Assembly (NCBI GenBank): GCA_965212205.1
Contig: CBDBUX010000002.1
Coordinates: forward strand, 11,004-75,003
Source of the DNA: JAHEJJ01 sp965212205
GTDB lineage: Bacteria > Bacteroidota > Bacteroidia > Flavobacteriales > Flavobacteriaceae
DNA length: 64,000 bases
Reading direction: 5' to 3'
In this document: positions 46,375 to 55,300 of the stretch, one piece after another
Position numbering within the stretch: position 1 is the first letter of the stretch
Layout: each line of letters starts with the position of its first letter
Position numbers and translations under genes: made by a program
Notes under the pieces: model-generated
The model's database searches: none
What the model saw: the letters and a program-made list of their open reading frames with translations, nothing else
What the model was told of the DNA's origin: nothing

Positions 46375-47765
46375 TCGCCGATGGTATAATAAATAAACCC
46401 GATATCCTCCATCTTCCTGCGGTCTAATAATCTTCTACCATCGAATATAAAGGCCGGTTTGAGCATATTATCAAAAATTGTTTTCCAATCGAGTTCCTGA
46501 AACTCTGTCCACTCGGTCAATATCGCAATGGCATGGGCATCTTTGGCATCTTCAGCAGGATTTTGGCTTATCGAAATATAATTTCTGTTCTCCTCAGGAG
46601 TCCTGGTATTGAGATCATCAATGTCCTGATAAATCTTTTTGGCCTTCACCTGAGGATCATAGACCGTAATTTCTGCTCTTTCATCAACTAATGCATCAGC
46701 GACATATATCGCGGCTGATTCTCTGGTATCATTGGTGTTCTTTTTAAACGCCCAACCGAAGATCATTATTTTTTTTCCTGATACGGTATTGTATAGCGTA
46801 GAGATGATCTTTTCTGAAAATCTTCTTTTTTGATAATCATTTATCAGGATTACCTGTTCCCAGTATTCGGCTACTTCCACCAGGCCAAAACTTCTGGCGA
46901 TATAAACGAGGTTTAGAATATCTTTCTGGAAGCAAGAACCGCCAAATCCTACTGAGGCATTTAAGAATTTTGGACCAATTCTACTATCGTAACCTACTGC
47001 CTTAGCTACTTCTTCGACGTTCGCATTAGTTTTTTCACAGAGGGCTGAAATTGAATTTATAGATGAAACTCTTTGCGCCAAAAATGCATTAGAGACTAGC
47101 TTTGACAACTCAGACGACCAGAGATTTGTATGAATAATGTTCTCTTTAGCCACCCATTGTTCATAAATTGCGCTAAGGCATTGCAGGGCTTTAATACCCT
47201 CAGGGGTTTCTTCACCACCTATCAAAACCCTGTCGGGATCCAAAAGATCATCTATAGCGGTCCCTTCGGCCAGGAATTCAGGGTTCGATAGAATGTCATA
47301 ACGCACCCCACTGCCGGTATGATCCAGAATGCTTTTAAGCGCTTCGGCTGTTCTCACCGGTAGTGTCGACTTTTCAACCACAATTTTATCGCTGGTGGCC
47401 ACTCTGGCTATATTACGGGCACATAATTCGATATACTTCAAATCGGCCGCTTGTCCTTTGCCTTTACCATAAGTTTTTGTGGGGGTGTTGACCGAAATAA
47501 AGATCATTTCAGAACGGTCTATGGCTTCATCCACTTCGGTGGAAAAATGCAGATTCTTGCCTCTTACTTTCTTTACGATCTCTTTTAATCCTGGCTCGTA
47601 AATTGGCAATTTGTCTAGATTTTTGTCGTTCCACTGAGCGATTCTATCTGCGTTAATATCGACTACAGTTACATTGATACCGGGACATTTGTAGGCAATT
47701 ACGGCCATAGTTGGTCCACCAACATAACCGGCTCCAATACAACAAATATTTTTTATTTCAGACAT
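46371..47765 (-). CDS. ugd: UDP-glucose 6-dehydrogenase
   Basis: The 464-residue product has ICCIGAGYVGGPTMAVIAYK (NAD-binding), ISVNTPTKTYGKGKGQAADL, KSTLPVRTAEAL, NPEFLAEGTAIDDLLDPDRV, and the catalytic Cys in GFGGSCFQKDILNLVYIARS (about Cys278). The C-terminal domain has IFGWAFKKNTNDTRESAAIY. The wording GPTMAVIA and KGKGQAADL is that of the eukaryote-like UGDH subgroup. It oxidises UDP-glucose to UDP-glucuronate with two NAD+. It is the first gene of the long minus-strand operon, and a perfect -7 box lies 41 bases upstream. Confidence 0.92.
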   Translation of the reverse strand: MSEIKNICCIGAGYVGGPTMAVIAYKCPGINVTVVDINADRIAQWNDKNLDKLPIYEPGLKEIVKKVRGKNLHFSTEVDEAIDRSEMIFISVNTPTKTYGKGKGQAADLKYIELCARNIARVATSDKIVVEKSTLPVRTAEALKSILDHTGSGVRYDILSNPEFLAEGTAIDDLLDPDRVLIGGEETPEGIKALQCLSAIYEQWVAKENIIHTNLWSSELSKLVSNAFLAQRVSSINSISALCEKTNANVEEVAKAVGYDSRIGPKFLNASVGFGGSCFQKDILNLVYIARSFGLVEVAEYWEQVILINDYQKRRFSEKIISTLYNTVSGKKIMIFGWAFKKNTNDTRESAAIYVADALVDERAEITVYDPQVKAKKIYQDIDDLNTRTPEENRNYISISQNPAEDAKDAHAIAILTEWTEFQELDWKTIFDNMLKPAFIFDGRRLLDRRKMEDIGFIYYTIGE

Positions 47766-47805
47766 TCTTTTTGATGTTTTCAGACCATTTTTTTAAATGT
47801 TCGTC

Positions 47806-47813
47806 CAAACTTA
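47806..47813 (-). promoter_or_regulatory. -7 box TAAGTTTG for the long capsule operon
   Basis: An exact TAnnTTTG match on the minus strand, ending 41 bases before the ugd ATG at 47765. The -33 region (about 47829-47834) is only a partial TTG-like match. It is the best promoter candidate for the 47765-30832 run. Confidence 0.5.
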
Positions 47814-48060
47814 TAATTTATTCTAAACCGAAATAGAATTTTTTTAACTAATAATGAGAATTAGCTCGATTAAAACCCTATTCGCCAAATTTCCAATAAG
47901 GGCCTTAAAAGCCTTATTTTATTGAGATTAGAACAAAAATGATAATCCCTTTAAGGTTAAAAACCTTGCAAAGATCAGGAAATATCGCCATTGTGCACGC
48001 CAATAGTGGGTAAACAGTCATTTTTCCGGGTTAAAACATATTTTACTGTTTTTTCACGAA

Positions 48061-48127
48061 AATGCCCCCTTAATTTATAATCCGGATATCGGATTAATCA
48101 ATTTCTTAATCGAATTAAAAGGGCATT
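48061..48127. promoter_or_regulatory. Nested inverted repeats between the two divergent operons
   Basis: Outer arms AATGCCC-CC-TTAATT (48061-48075) and AATTAA-AA-GGGCATT (48113-48127) pair except for two positions. Inside is a perfect 7-bp repeat TAATCCG-GATAT-CGGATTA (48078-48096). The block sits just upstream of the candidate promoter of the plus operon, in the 419-bp gap 47766-48184, where I see no gene. It could bind a regulator or form a leader hairpin. Confidence 0.4.
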
Positions 48128-48129
48128 AA

Positions 48130-48161
48130 TTGTTTTTAAAGTCCTACAATGTTTACTTTTA
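48130..48161 (+). promoter_or_regulatory. Candidate promoter of the aminotransferase-dehydratase-wza-wzc operon
   Basis: TTG at 48130-48132 and TACTTTTA at 48154-48161 are 21 bases apart, the Bacteroidota spacing. The -7 box differs from TAnnTTTG only at its last base. A transcript start near 48167 would give a leader of about 18 bases to the first codon. Confidence 0.4.
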
Positions 48162-48184
48162 CAGATTGAATAACCTTTACCATT

Positions 48185-49312
48185 TTGATAACAAGCACCA
48201 AAATTTGGCTGTCTTCTCCCCATATGGGCGGAAAGGAGCAGGAATATGTAAAGCAGGCTTTCGAAACGAATTGGATTGCGCCTTTGGGGCCGAATGTCGA
48301 ATCGTTTGAAAAGGCCATAGCTGCTTATATCAAAGAGGGGGTTCATGTTGCCGCCTTAAGTTCTGGCACTGGAGCCATACATCTCGCCCTTGAACTTCTC
48401 GATGTTGGCCACGGCGATGAGGTGCTCTGCCAGAGTTTTACTTTCTCAGCATCGGCGAATCCTATCATGTACCTCGGGGCAACTCCTGTTTTTGTAGATA
48501 GTGAAAAAGAAAGTTGGAATATCAGTCCGGCTCTTTTGGAGAAGGCTATATTAAGCAGAATGGCTAACGGAAAGAAACCAAAAGCCATTATTGCGGTACA
48601 CCTCTATGGTATGCCATACAAAGCAGATGAGATTACGGAAATCTCGCAACGTTTTGGAATACCGGTGATCGAAGATAGCGCAGAAGCACTTGGAAGTATT
48701 TATAAGGGACATAAGTGCGGAAGCCTTGGAGAAATTTCCATATTATCGTTCAACGGAAATAAAATAATCACCACCTCTGGTGGTGGTGCATTGGTTTCCA
48801 AAAATAAACACTACCGGGATAAAGCGATATTCCTGTCCACTCAAGCCAGGGATGATGCACCACACTATCAACATTCTCATGTGGGGTACAACTATCGAAT
48901 GAGCAATGTTTTGGCAGGTATAGGCAGGGGACAAATGGAAGTTTTGGATGATCGGGTAGCTGCGCGAAGAAGTAATTACGAATTTTATAAAGAACACTTA
49001 CAAGAATATCGGGGACTCAGTTTAATTGAGGAGCCCGAAGGCTTTTTTTCCAATCGATGGCTCAGCTGTGTGCTGACACCTTCCTACGAAATAAGGGAGA
49101 AGGTCCGATTGGCACTTCTGGAGGAGGATATTGAATCTAGGCCCCTCTGGAAACCCCTTCATTTACAACCTATTTTTTCTAACCATTTACATTTTACGGA
49201 TGGTACGGCCGAGGAATTATTCCAAAAAGGCCTTTGCCTGCCCAGTGGATCAAATCTGACCTCTGAGGATCTGACACGAATTGTCCGTATTATTAAAAAG
49301 ACTTTGCTATGA
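48185..49312 (+). CDS. PglE-like PLP-dependent sugar aminotransferase (DegT/DnrJ family)
   Basis: The 375-residue product has KIWLSSPHMGGKEQEYVKQA and NWIAPLGPNVESFE at the N-terminus, ALSSGTGAIHLALELL, FVDSEKESWNISP, VIEDSAEALGS, and the PLP lysine in LSFNGNKIITTSGGGALVS (about Lys193). These fit UDP-4-keto-6-deoxy-GlcNAc aminotransferases of the PglE type. No in-frame ATG exists upstream of residue 14, so TTG at 48185 is the likely start, after a TGA at 48167; confidence in the start is moderate. Its stop overlaps the ATG of the dehydratase gene (ATGA), and that enzyme supplies its 4-keto substrate. Confidence 0.88.
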   Translation: MITSTKIWLSSPHMGGKEQEYVKQAFETNWIAPLGPNVESFEKAIAAYIKEGVHVAALSSGTGAIHLALELLDVGHGDEVLCQSFTFSASANPIMYLGATPVFVDSEKESWNISPALLEKAILSRMANGKKPKAIIAVHLYGMPYKADEITEISQRFGIPVIEDSAEALGSIYKGHKCGSLGEISILSFNGNKIITTSGGGALVSKNKHYRDKAIFLSTQARDDAPHYQHSHVGYNYRMSNVLAGIGRGQMEVLDDRVAARRSNYEFYKEHLQEYRGLSLIEEPEGFFSNRWLSCVLTPSYEIREKVRLALLEEDIESRPLWKPLHLQPIFSNHLHFTDGTAEELFQKGLCLPSGSNLTSEDLTRIVRIIKKTLL

Positions 49313-51246
49313 TTCAAAAGTACTTTTCCTATCAAGCACAACGATATGCATCAAAGTGGCTGGTTCTGGCAATAGACCTGATCACCTTTGGTTTAGCGTT
49401 TGTCCTGTCTTATTTCATCAGATTTAACCTTACTTTAAACTTCGATGTTGACAGACTGATCCTTCAATTACCTTTAGTGATCACCATCGGGCTATTCGCC
49501 TTTTTATTAACAGGCTCTTATAAAGGTGTGGTCAGACATACCGGGGTGAGGGATGTATACAATATTTTTAATGCGATATGCCTCTCCAGTATTATCACGA
49601 TATTTTTTGTGATCGTTAATCGCCAATATCGCCTGCTCGATAATTTTACTATTCCGCTATCGATCATTATTATTCATAGTTTGATAGGTTTTGTTGCTAT
49701 GACCGCTTCACGGTACTTGTTTAAAACCATCTATCATAACCTTATCAGCAACCTTGAAATACGCAAGAATATATTGATTTATGGTGCTGGCGAATCTGGA
49801 ATCATCACTTATAATACCATAAGTTCTCACTCTAAGAGCAATGTAAAGGTTATCGGTTATATCGACAATAACCCACAGAAATTAGGGAAACAGATCAACG
49901 GTGTTAAAGTCTACAAGAAGGAACAAATAACCAGACATTTCATTCAAAAAAGGAATATTGTTGAGGTCATTGTATCGATTCAAAACATCGATCCCAAAAA
50001 ACTTGGAAAAATAGTTGACAATTTGATGGAGTATCCCATCAAGGTGAAGATTGTTCCACCGGTCGAACAATGGATCAATGGTGAACTTCAGCTTTCTCAA
50101 ATTAAAAATGTTCAGATCGAAGACCTACTCGATCGCGCACCAATCAAGATCAAGAATTCTAAGATACAAAGTGAATTAAAAAATAAGGTCATCGTCGTTA
50201 CCGGAGCGGCGGGTTCGATTGGCAGTGAAATATCACGCCAGATCTGTAATTACGATTACAAATCCCTGATAATGATCGACCAGGCCGAATCGGCTTTATA
50301 CGATCTGCAACAGGAATTGCGGCAAGCCGGGCATCACAATTTCATCCCAATTGTTGGAGATATTCGTGATAAGAACCGTATGAATACGCTTTTTGAGGAG
50401 TACCGCCCGGATCTTGTTTTTCACGCGGCAGCCTACAAACATGTGCCTTTGATGGAGTATAATTCCTATGAGGCGATCAAAGTTAATATTGCGGGTACCA
50501 AGGTAATCGCCGACCTCTCGTCACTTTATAATGTAGATAAATTTGTTTTTATCTCCACTGATAAGGCGGTTAATCCTACCAATGTGATGGGCGCTAGCAA
50601 GCGGATCGCTGAGATGTATATCGGTTGTATGCAACAGGAAGGAAAAACAAAATTTATCACTACCCGATTTGGCAATGTCCTGGGTTCAAACGGTTCGGTA
50701 ATCCCATTGTTTAAAAAACAGATTGAAAACGGAGGGCCGCTTACGGTGACCCATAAGGATGTCACTAGATTTTTTATGACCATCGCCGAAGCGTCTCAAT
50801 TAGTGCTCGAAGCAGGAGCCATGGGCGAAGGAGGGGAGATATTTATTTTCGATATGGGCGAATCGGTCAGGATATTCGACCTTGCTAAGAACATGATTCG
50901 CTTATCTGGCCTAAAATTTCCGGAAGATGTCGATATAAAGATAACCGGATTAAGGCCGGGTGAAAAACTCTATGAAGAACTACTAGCCACTGGCGAGAAT
51001 ACACTTCCCACCTATCATAAGAAGATCATGATTAGCAAAGTAAGGGAGCTCGATTATCAGGAAGTCCGGTCGAGAATCGATCAGCTATGTGTCAATAATA
51101 TGTTCTTCAAGGCCGACACCGTAAAGCTCATGAAGAAAATTGTTCCAGAATACATCTCTCATAATTCTAAATTCTGTAATTTAGACGACAGCAAAGAATC
51201 GGATGATAGCAACTTAGAAGAACTAAAAACACTTCAAAAAACTTAA
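49309..51246 (+). CDS. PglF/WbpM/CapD-like membrane UDP-sugar 4,6-dehydratase
   Basis: The 645-residue product is full length for the large membrane form. It has about four N-terminal membrane segments (about 15-140), a CoA-binding-like domain with ILIYGAGESGIITYNTI, then the SDR catalytic domain with VIVVTGAAGSIGSEISRQIC (about 297-316). The active-site segment is TDKAVNPTNVMGASKRIAEM, so the usual Tyr is replaced by Met427, with Lys431, as known for the PglF/WbpM group. It makes UDP-4-keto-6-deoxy sugars from UDP-GlcNAc. It overlaps the aminotransferase gene by 4 bases and the wza gene by 1 base. A C-terminal Glu/Asp-rich tail (DDSKESDDSNLEELK) is present. Confidence 0.9.
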   Translation: MIQKYFSYQAQRYASKWLVLAIDLITFGLAFVLSYFIRFNLTLNFDVDRLILQLPLVITIGLFAFLLTGSYKGVVRHTGVRDVYNIFNAICLSSIITIFFVIVNRQYRLLDNFTIPLSIIIIHSLIGFVAMTASRYLFKTIYHNLISNLEIRKNILIYGAGESGIITYNTISSHSKSNVKVIGYIDNNPQKLGKQINGVKVYKKEQITRHFIQKRNIVEVIVSIQNIDPKKLGKIVDNLMEYPIKVKIVPPVEQWINGELQLSQIKNVQIEDLLDRAPIKIKNSKIQSELKNKVIVVTGAAGSIGSEISRQICNYDYKSLIMIDQAESALYDLQQELRQAGHHNFIPIVGDIRDKNRMNTLFEEYRPDLVFHAAAYKHVPLMEYNSYEAIKVNIAGTKVIADLSSLYNVDKFVFISTDKAVNPTNVMGASKRIAEMYIGCMQQEGKTKFITTRFGNVLGSNGSVIPLFKKQIENGGPLTVTHKDVTRFFMTIAEASQLVLEAGAMGEGGEIFIFDMGESVRIFDLAKNMIRLSGLKFPEDVDIKITGLRPGEKLYEELLATGENTLPTYHKKIMISKVRELDYQEVRSRIDQLCVNNMFFKADTVKLMKKIVPEYISHNSKFCNLDDSKESDDSNLEELKTLQKT

Positions 51247-52061
51247 TGTTTTTCTTGAGAAACAGCAGAATTTTATCACATATGCTTCAATTTAGATCAG
51301 GTTATCTTTCGGTATTTGTCTTCACCTTATCATTATTACTATCATTTTCATGTGCTTCGCGACAAGATGTGGTTTACTTTCAGGATACGCTAGAATATGA
51401 GGTGGAAACGGATATCAACAATAAAAGTCAGACTAGATTCAAAATCGATGATTTAATCAGTATATATGTCTCTACGTTGAACCCCGAAGCGAGTACCCCA
51501 TTTAATCTTTTTAGGGGCACATCTGAAGGAGGCCTAAGTCCTGAGCCTGTTGATTATCTTGTCGATAAAAATGGAGAAATTGAGTTTCCTGTCATTGGTA
51601 AGATAAAAGCCGCAGGGCTTACTCCAGAGGAACTTAGGCTATTTTTGATAAATGAATTATCTGACTATCTGAAAGACCCGATCATCAATATCAGACTCAG
51701 AAATTTTACAGTGACCATTTTAGGGGAAGTGAACAGGCCCGGGACATATCCGGTACCTAGTGAACAAATTACAATATTGGAAGCTTTAGGATTGGCAGGA
51801 GACATGACCATACAAGGAATCAGGAACAACATACTTGTTATCAGAGATTTAGACGGCACCAAGGTTTATGAGAGAGTTGACTTAACCAGCAAAGATGCGT
51901 TTCGCTCACCTGGTTATTTTCTGAATCAGAATGATGTGGTTTATGTGGAACCTAATAAAACAGCGATAAAAAGTTCCAGTGTTGGCAGTAACACGGCATT
52001 GATATTTTCAGTTATCTCACTGCTTATCACTACGACTGTTGTAATTGTTACAAGAAGTTAG
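51246..52061 (+). CDS. wza: Wza-type polysaccharide export lipoprotein
   Basis: The 271-residue product has a lipoprotein-type signal with Cys36 (LLLSFSC), the polysaccharide export domain (FKIDDLISIYVSTLNPEAS, YLVDKNGEIEFPVIGKIKAA) and an SLBB-like domain (VTILGEVNRPGTYPVPSEQI). A C-terminal membrane helix (LIFSVISLLITTTVVIV) is common in Bacteroidota forms. It forms the outer-membrane exit for polysaccharide. Its ATG uses the last base of the dehydratase stop codon (TAATG). Translation could also begin at Met13, which would shorten the signal. It is followed 20 bases later by the wzc gene. Confidence 0.9.
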   Translation: MFFLRNSRILSHMLQFRSGYLSVFVFTLSLLLSFSCASRQDVVYFQDTLEYEVETDINNKSQTRFKIDDLISIYVSTLNPEASTPFNLFRGTSEGGLSPEPVDYLVDKNGEIEFPVIGKIKAAGLTPEELRLFLINELSDYLKDPIINIRLRNFTVTILGEVNRPGTYPVPSEQITILEALGLAGDMTIQGIRNNILVIRDLDGTKVYERVDLTSKDAFRSPGYFLNQNDVVYVEPNKTAIKSSSVGSNTALIFSVISLLITTTVVIVTRS

Positions 52062-52081
52062 ATTTTGGTGCTAATACTACA

Positions 52082-54472
52082 ATGAAAACAGAGACATCCC
52101 CGAAAGCCGAAATTGAGATCAAAAGTGTTATCAGTCCCTATCTGGCCAAATGGCCGTGGTTTGTAATTACGATACTCTTTTTTGCCATCCTGGCCTTTCT
52201 CTATATTCGCTATACCGTGCCGGAGTATGTGGCCGAAGCTAAAATTCAGATCAATAGCGAGTCTAGTTCAGCCTCACAGATGGCTCTTTTTCAGGATTTA
52301 GAAGTTTTCTCTCCCGATATGAGCAACGTGCTGGATGAAATTGAGGTCATCAAATCCAGATCTAATTTTTATCAGGTAATTGAGGACTTAAGACTCAATG
52401 TTTCTATTTACTTACAGGGCAGTATTCTGGATTCCGAGATTTATTCCAACAGACCCCTGAATATAAGCTTTATAGAACCGGACTCTTCCTTGAATACTTC
52501 CTCAACTCAGTTTTATATCACCCTGCCCGCCATTCCTAATGGACCAAATTTTTATTTTTCTGAAGGAAATGAGGATATCAAAAAAACTTATTCCTTTGGC
52601 AGTAAAATTGAAACTACAATTGGAGATATCGTGATCACTCCAAATATCGATTACATATCCAAATACCCTGAAAAAAACCTAAAGATTGCTGTACATAATA
52701 AAGATGCCCTGGTTCAAAATTATCAACAGAAAATTATCATTTATCCCAGCGACCAGGGTTCTAACATAATCGTTCTCGCCCTGCGCGATTCTAAACCAAA
52801 AAAAGCAAAGGATATTTTAAATAGGCTGATCCATTTTTATAATTACAATGATCTTGAAAGCAAGCGGTTAATTGCAGAAAAAACATCACAATTTATAAAT
52901 AACCGAATAAATGATATTTCGGTCAATCTCTCTTCGGTCGATCAGACCGCAGAAGAATTTAAATCCGGGAGGGGGCTCACGGATATAGAATCAGAATCAA
53001 ACATAAATCTTTCTGTTGTCGCTTCCAATCGGCAAGAAATTCAGAATATACAGACGCAACTAAGCATTGCCACGGCCATGCGTGAATATGTGGACGATGA
53101 AGTGGTCTATGATGTCTTGCCTTCCAATATTGGACTTTCGGATCCTTCAATAGCTGGCACCACAGCAAAATATAATGAGCTGGTCCTGGAGCGTAAAAGG
53201 CTTTTGGAAAGCTCAAATGAAAGCAACCCAATTATCGTAAATCTTGATCAGCAGCTTAATGGACTTAAGAGAAACCTGCAATCGAGTTTAGGCAGTATGG
53301 CCAACAATCTTAATCTGCAGCTCACCAGTTTAAGCAGGCAAAGAGCCCAAATCAACTCTAGAATATATTCTGCTCCCAGCGATGAAAGAACACTCAGGGA
53401 TATAACCCGGAAGCAACAAACCACCGAGTCTCTTTATCTCTACCTTCTGGAGAAAAGGGAAGAGTCTCAAATTGCCTATGCTTCTGCTGCCCCAAAATCT
53501 CAGATTATCGAAAATGCCTATCAGAAATATCCATATCCTGTGACTCCGGAATTTCTTAAGGCTTATCTCATAGCACTGATTCTGGGCTTGATCCTTCCCT
53601 TTGTAACCATTTATATCCGAGAATTGCTCGATACGAAAATCCACAATAAGATGGATCTCGAACAGCTGTCTGAAGATACGCCGGTAATTGGTGAGCTCCC
53701 AAAACTCAGCCGCAGTGAAACCAAGTTAATCCGTTTTGAGGATCGCACCGTTTTGGCAGAAGCTTTGCGTATTCTTAGAACTAATTTAGACTATCTCCTG
53801 CAGTCAAAGAGGACGCTTCATAATAAGGGGAATGTTATTTTTGTCACCTCAAGTGTTCCAGGTGAAGGAAAGACCTTTATTTCTTCTAATCTGGCGATGG
53901 TCTATGCCAGTACAAAGAAGAAGGTATTACTAGTGGGTGCAGACATCAGAAATCCCAGAATATATAGTTTCTTCTCCGGAAAAAATGTTGATAAATTAGG
54001 AAGAAACATCAAAAACGATGTCAAGGGACTTACAGAATTTCTTACAGATCCAAGTCTGAAAGTAAAGGATATAATCAGTACCATGCTCGCCCATACCTCA
54101 GAGGTCGATGTGATCTACTCCGGTAAGATCCCACCAAATCCGGCAGAATTGTTGATGAGCGATAGGATGGAGAAACTATTTGAAGAAGTCTCCGAAAAAT
54201 ATGACTATATCGTTGTGGATACGGCTCCTACACTGGTTGTAACCGATACACTTCTGATCAGCAAATATGCACACCAGATAATCTATGTGACCAAGGCAGG
54301 CATGACGGAGAAAAAAGTTATCAGTTATCCCGTAAGGTTAAGAAGGGAAGGAAAACTTAGAAATCTTTCTTTTGTGGTAAACAATGTTGGGGAAGCCAAC
54401 CTTGGATATGGGGGTAATTATGGTTATGGTTATGGTCGTTCAAAGAAAAAAAGAAGGTGGTCGTTTAGCTGA
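52082..54472 (+). CDS. wzc: Wzc-type chain-length regulator and BY-kinase
   Basis: The 796-residue product has a Wzz domain with a first membrane segment (about 24-43), a long coiled-coil periplasmic region, and a second segment near 485 (AYLIALILGLILPFVTIYI). A cytoplasmic tyrosine kinase domain follows, with Walker A SSVPGEGKTF (GEGKT about 594-598), Walker A' LLVGADIRNPRI and Walker B VVDTAP (Asp about 713). The C-terminal tail holds a Tyr/Gly cluster (GYGGNYGYGYGR), the probable autophosphorylation site. It controls chain length and export with Wza. Its TGA abuts the stop of the convergent cpsB gene with no base between. Confidence 0.92.
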   Translation: MKTETSPKAEIEIKSVISPYLAKWPWFVITILFFAILAFLYIRYTVPEYVAEAKIQINSESSSASQMALFQDLEVFSPDMSNVLDEIEVIKSRSNFYQVIEDLRLNVSIYLQGSILDSEIYSNRPLNISFIEPDSSLNTSSTQFYITLPAIPNGPNFYFSEGNEDIKKTYSFGSKIETTIGDIVITPNIDYISKYPEKNLKIAVHNKDALVQNYQQKIIIYPSDQGSNIIVLALRDSKPKKAKDILNRLIHFYNYNDLESKRLIAEKTSQFINNRINDISVNLSSVDQTAEEFKSGRGLTDIESESNINLSVVASNRQEIQNIQTQLSIATAMREYVDDEVVYDVLPSNIGLSDPSIAGTTAKYNELVLERKRLLESSNESNPIIVNLDQQLNGLKRNLQSSLGSMANNLNLQLTSLSRQRAQINSRIYSAPSDERTLRDITRKQQTTESLYLYLLEKREESQIAYASAAPKSQIIENAYQKYPYPVTPEFLKAYLIALILGLILPFVTIYIRELLDTKIHNKMDLEQLSEDTPVIGELPKLSRSETKLIRFEDRTVLAEALRILRTNLDYLLQSKRTLHNKGNVIFVTSSVPGEGKTFISSNLAMVYASTKKKVLLVGADIRNPRIYSFFSGKNVDKLGRNIKNDVKGLTEFLTDPSLKVKDIISTMLAHTSEVDVIYSGKIPPNPAELLMSDRMEKLFEEVSEKYDYIVVDTAPTLVVTDTLLISKYAHQIIYVTKAGMTEKKVISYPVRLRREGKLRNLSFVVNNVGEANLGYGGNYGYGYGRSKKKRRWSFS

Positions 54473-55213
54473 TCAGTAAAAAATCCGAGTAGTCTGTTCC
54501 AATATGGGCAATAGTTGCTTCCAGGTACGCCGTTCAATTTGAATCTCCTTTATTCTTTTTAACTGCCTAATATTATGAGCATCAGAGGCGATAAATTCCA
54601 CTAAATTCCTTTCCAGGAGCTTATGTGCATTCTTTTGCACAGTTTTTCCGTAATAAGTACTTAATGACAGCATATTCAACTGAAACAATACCCCCATTTC
54701 TTTATAACGCCGGTATTGACTGGTGTCTTTATGAAGAAACGTATAGCGTTCCGGATGGGCCAGGATAGGGGTGAATGAATTAAAAGCAGCTTGTTTAATG
54801 GCCGTTTCGAAGTTGAGTGGTGGTTGCAGATACGACATTTCAACAAGGATATATTGATTCCGTATCGGAAGTATTTCGCCCTGATCGAGCACTGTTTCAA
54901 AATGATGATCGATCATGTATTCAGCCGAAGCTTCAATAGCGAAATCAAGCATTCCCTCTCTGGTTAATTCTCCTCTTAAAAGATCCAGGGACCCCCTGAT
55001 GGTTTCCGGATTATTGTCATAATAATCTGGCATGATATGGGGAGTTGCGATAAAGCTTTTAATTCCTAGCTCGTTAAAACCCTTTAAGAGTTGTACAGAC
55101 TCCTCCACAGTTTTTGGGCCGTCATCTATTCCCGGAAGAATATGATTATGGATGTCGACAAAATTTTTTAAATAGTCGACCAGAAAGTATTTCTTGTTAA
55201 AAAGACTTATCAT
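54473..55213 (-). CDS. cpsB: CpsB/YwqE-type tyrosine-protein phosphatase (PHP fold)
   Basis: The 246-residue product has the metal-binding motif FVDIHNHILPGIDDGPKTVE, FIATPHIMPDYY, EASAEYMIDHHFE, LAHPERYTFL and FIASDAHN. These are the PHP-domain signatures of manganese-dependent phosphotyrosine phosphatases, which dephosphorylate BY-kinases. It is convergent with wzc, whose product it should counteract, and the two stop codons touch. It is probably transcribed alone from the box at 55234-55241, 21 bases upstream. Confidence 0.88.
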   Translation of the reverse strand: MISLFNKKYFLVDYLKNFVDIHNHILPGIDDGPKTVEESVQLLKGFNELGIKSFIATPHIMPDYYDNNPETIRGSLDLLRGELTREGMLDFAIEASAEYMIDHHFETVLDQGEILPIRNQYILVEMSYLQPPLNFETAIKQAAFNSFTPILAHPERYTFLHKDTSQYRRYKEMGVLFQLNMLSLSTYYGKTVQKNAHKLLERNLVEFIASDAHNIRQLKRIKEIQIERRTWKQLLPILEQTTRIFY

Positions 55214-55233
55214 GTAATGCGAGCCTGTCCGCG

Positions 55234-55241
55234 CAAAAATA
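55234..55241 (-). promoter_or_regulatory. -7 box TATTTTTG for cpsB
   Basis: An exact TAnnTTTG match on the minus strand, 21 bases before the ATG at 55213. The same 11 bases GCAAAAATAGC (plus strand) occur upstream of mnmE, which supports a real promoter element. A 16-base palindrome lies just upstream, near the -33 position. Confidence 0.5.
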
Positions 55242-55260
55242 GCACTTCTCGCATAATAAA

Positions 55261-55276
55261 GTTCTTTTAAAAGAAC
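55261..55276. promoter_or_regulatory. 16-base perfect palindrome between ppdK and cpsB
   Basis: GTTCTTTTAAAAGAAC is fully self-complementary. It is 24 bases past the ppdK stop (55301) and near the expected -33 position of the cpsB promoter. It lacks a loop, so it is better as a protein-binding site than as a terminator. Confidence 0.4.
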
Positions 55277-55300
55277 ACGATTTGAGTACTTAGTTCAGAA

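Noticed and set aside
47766..48184. Invertible capsule promoter of the Bacteroides type
   Set aside because: The inverted arms are imperfect and only about 37 bases apart, too close to flank a promoter, and no invertase gene is nearby.
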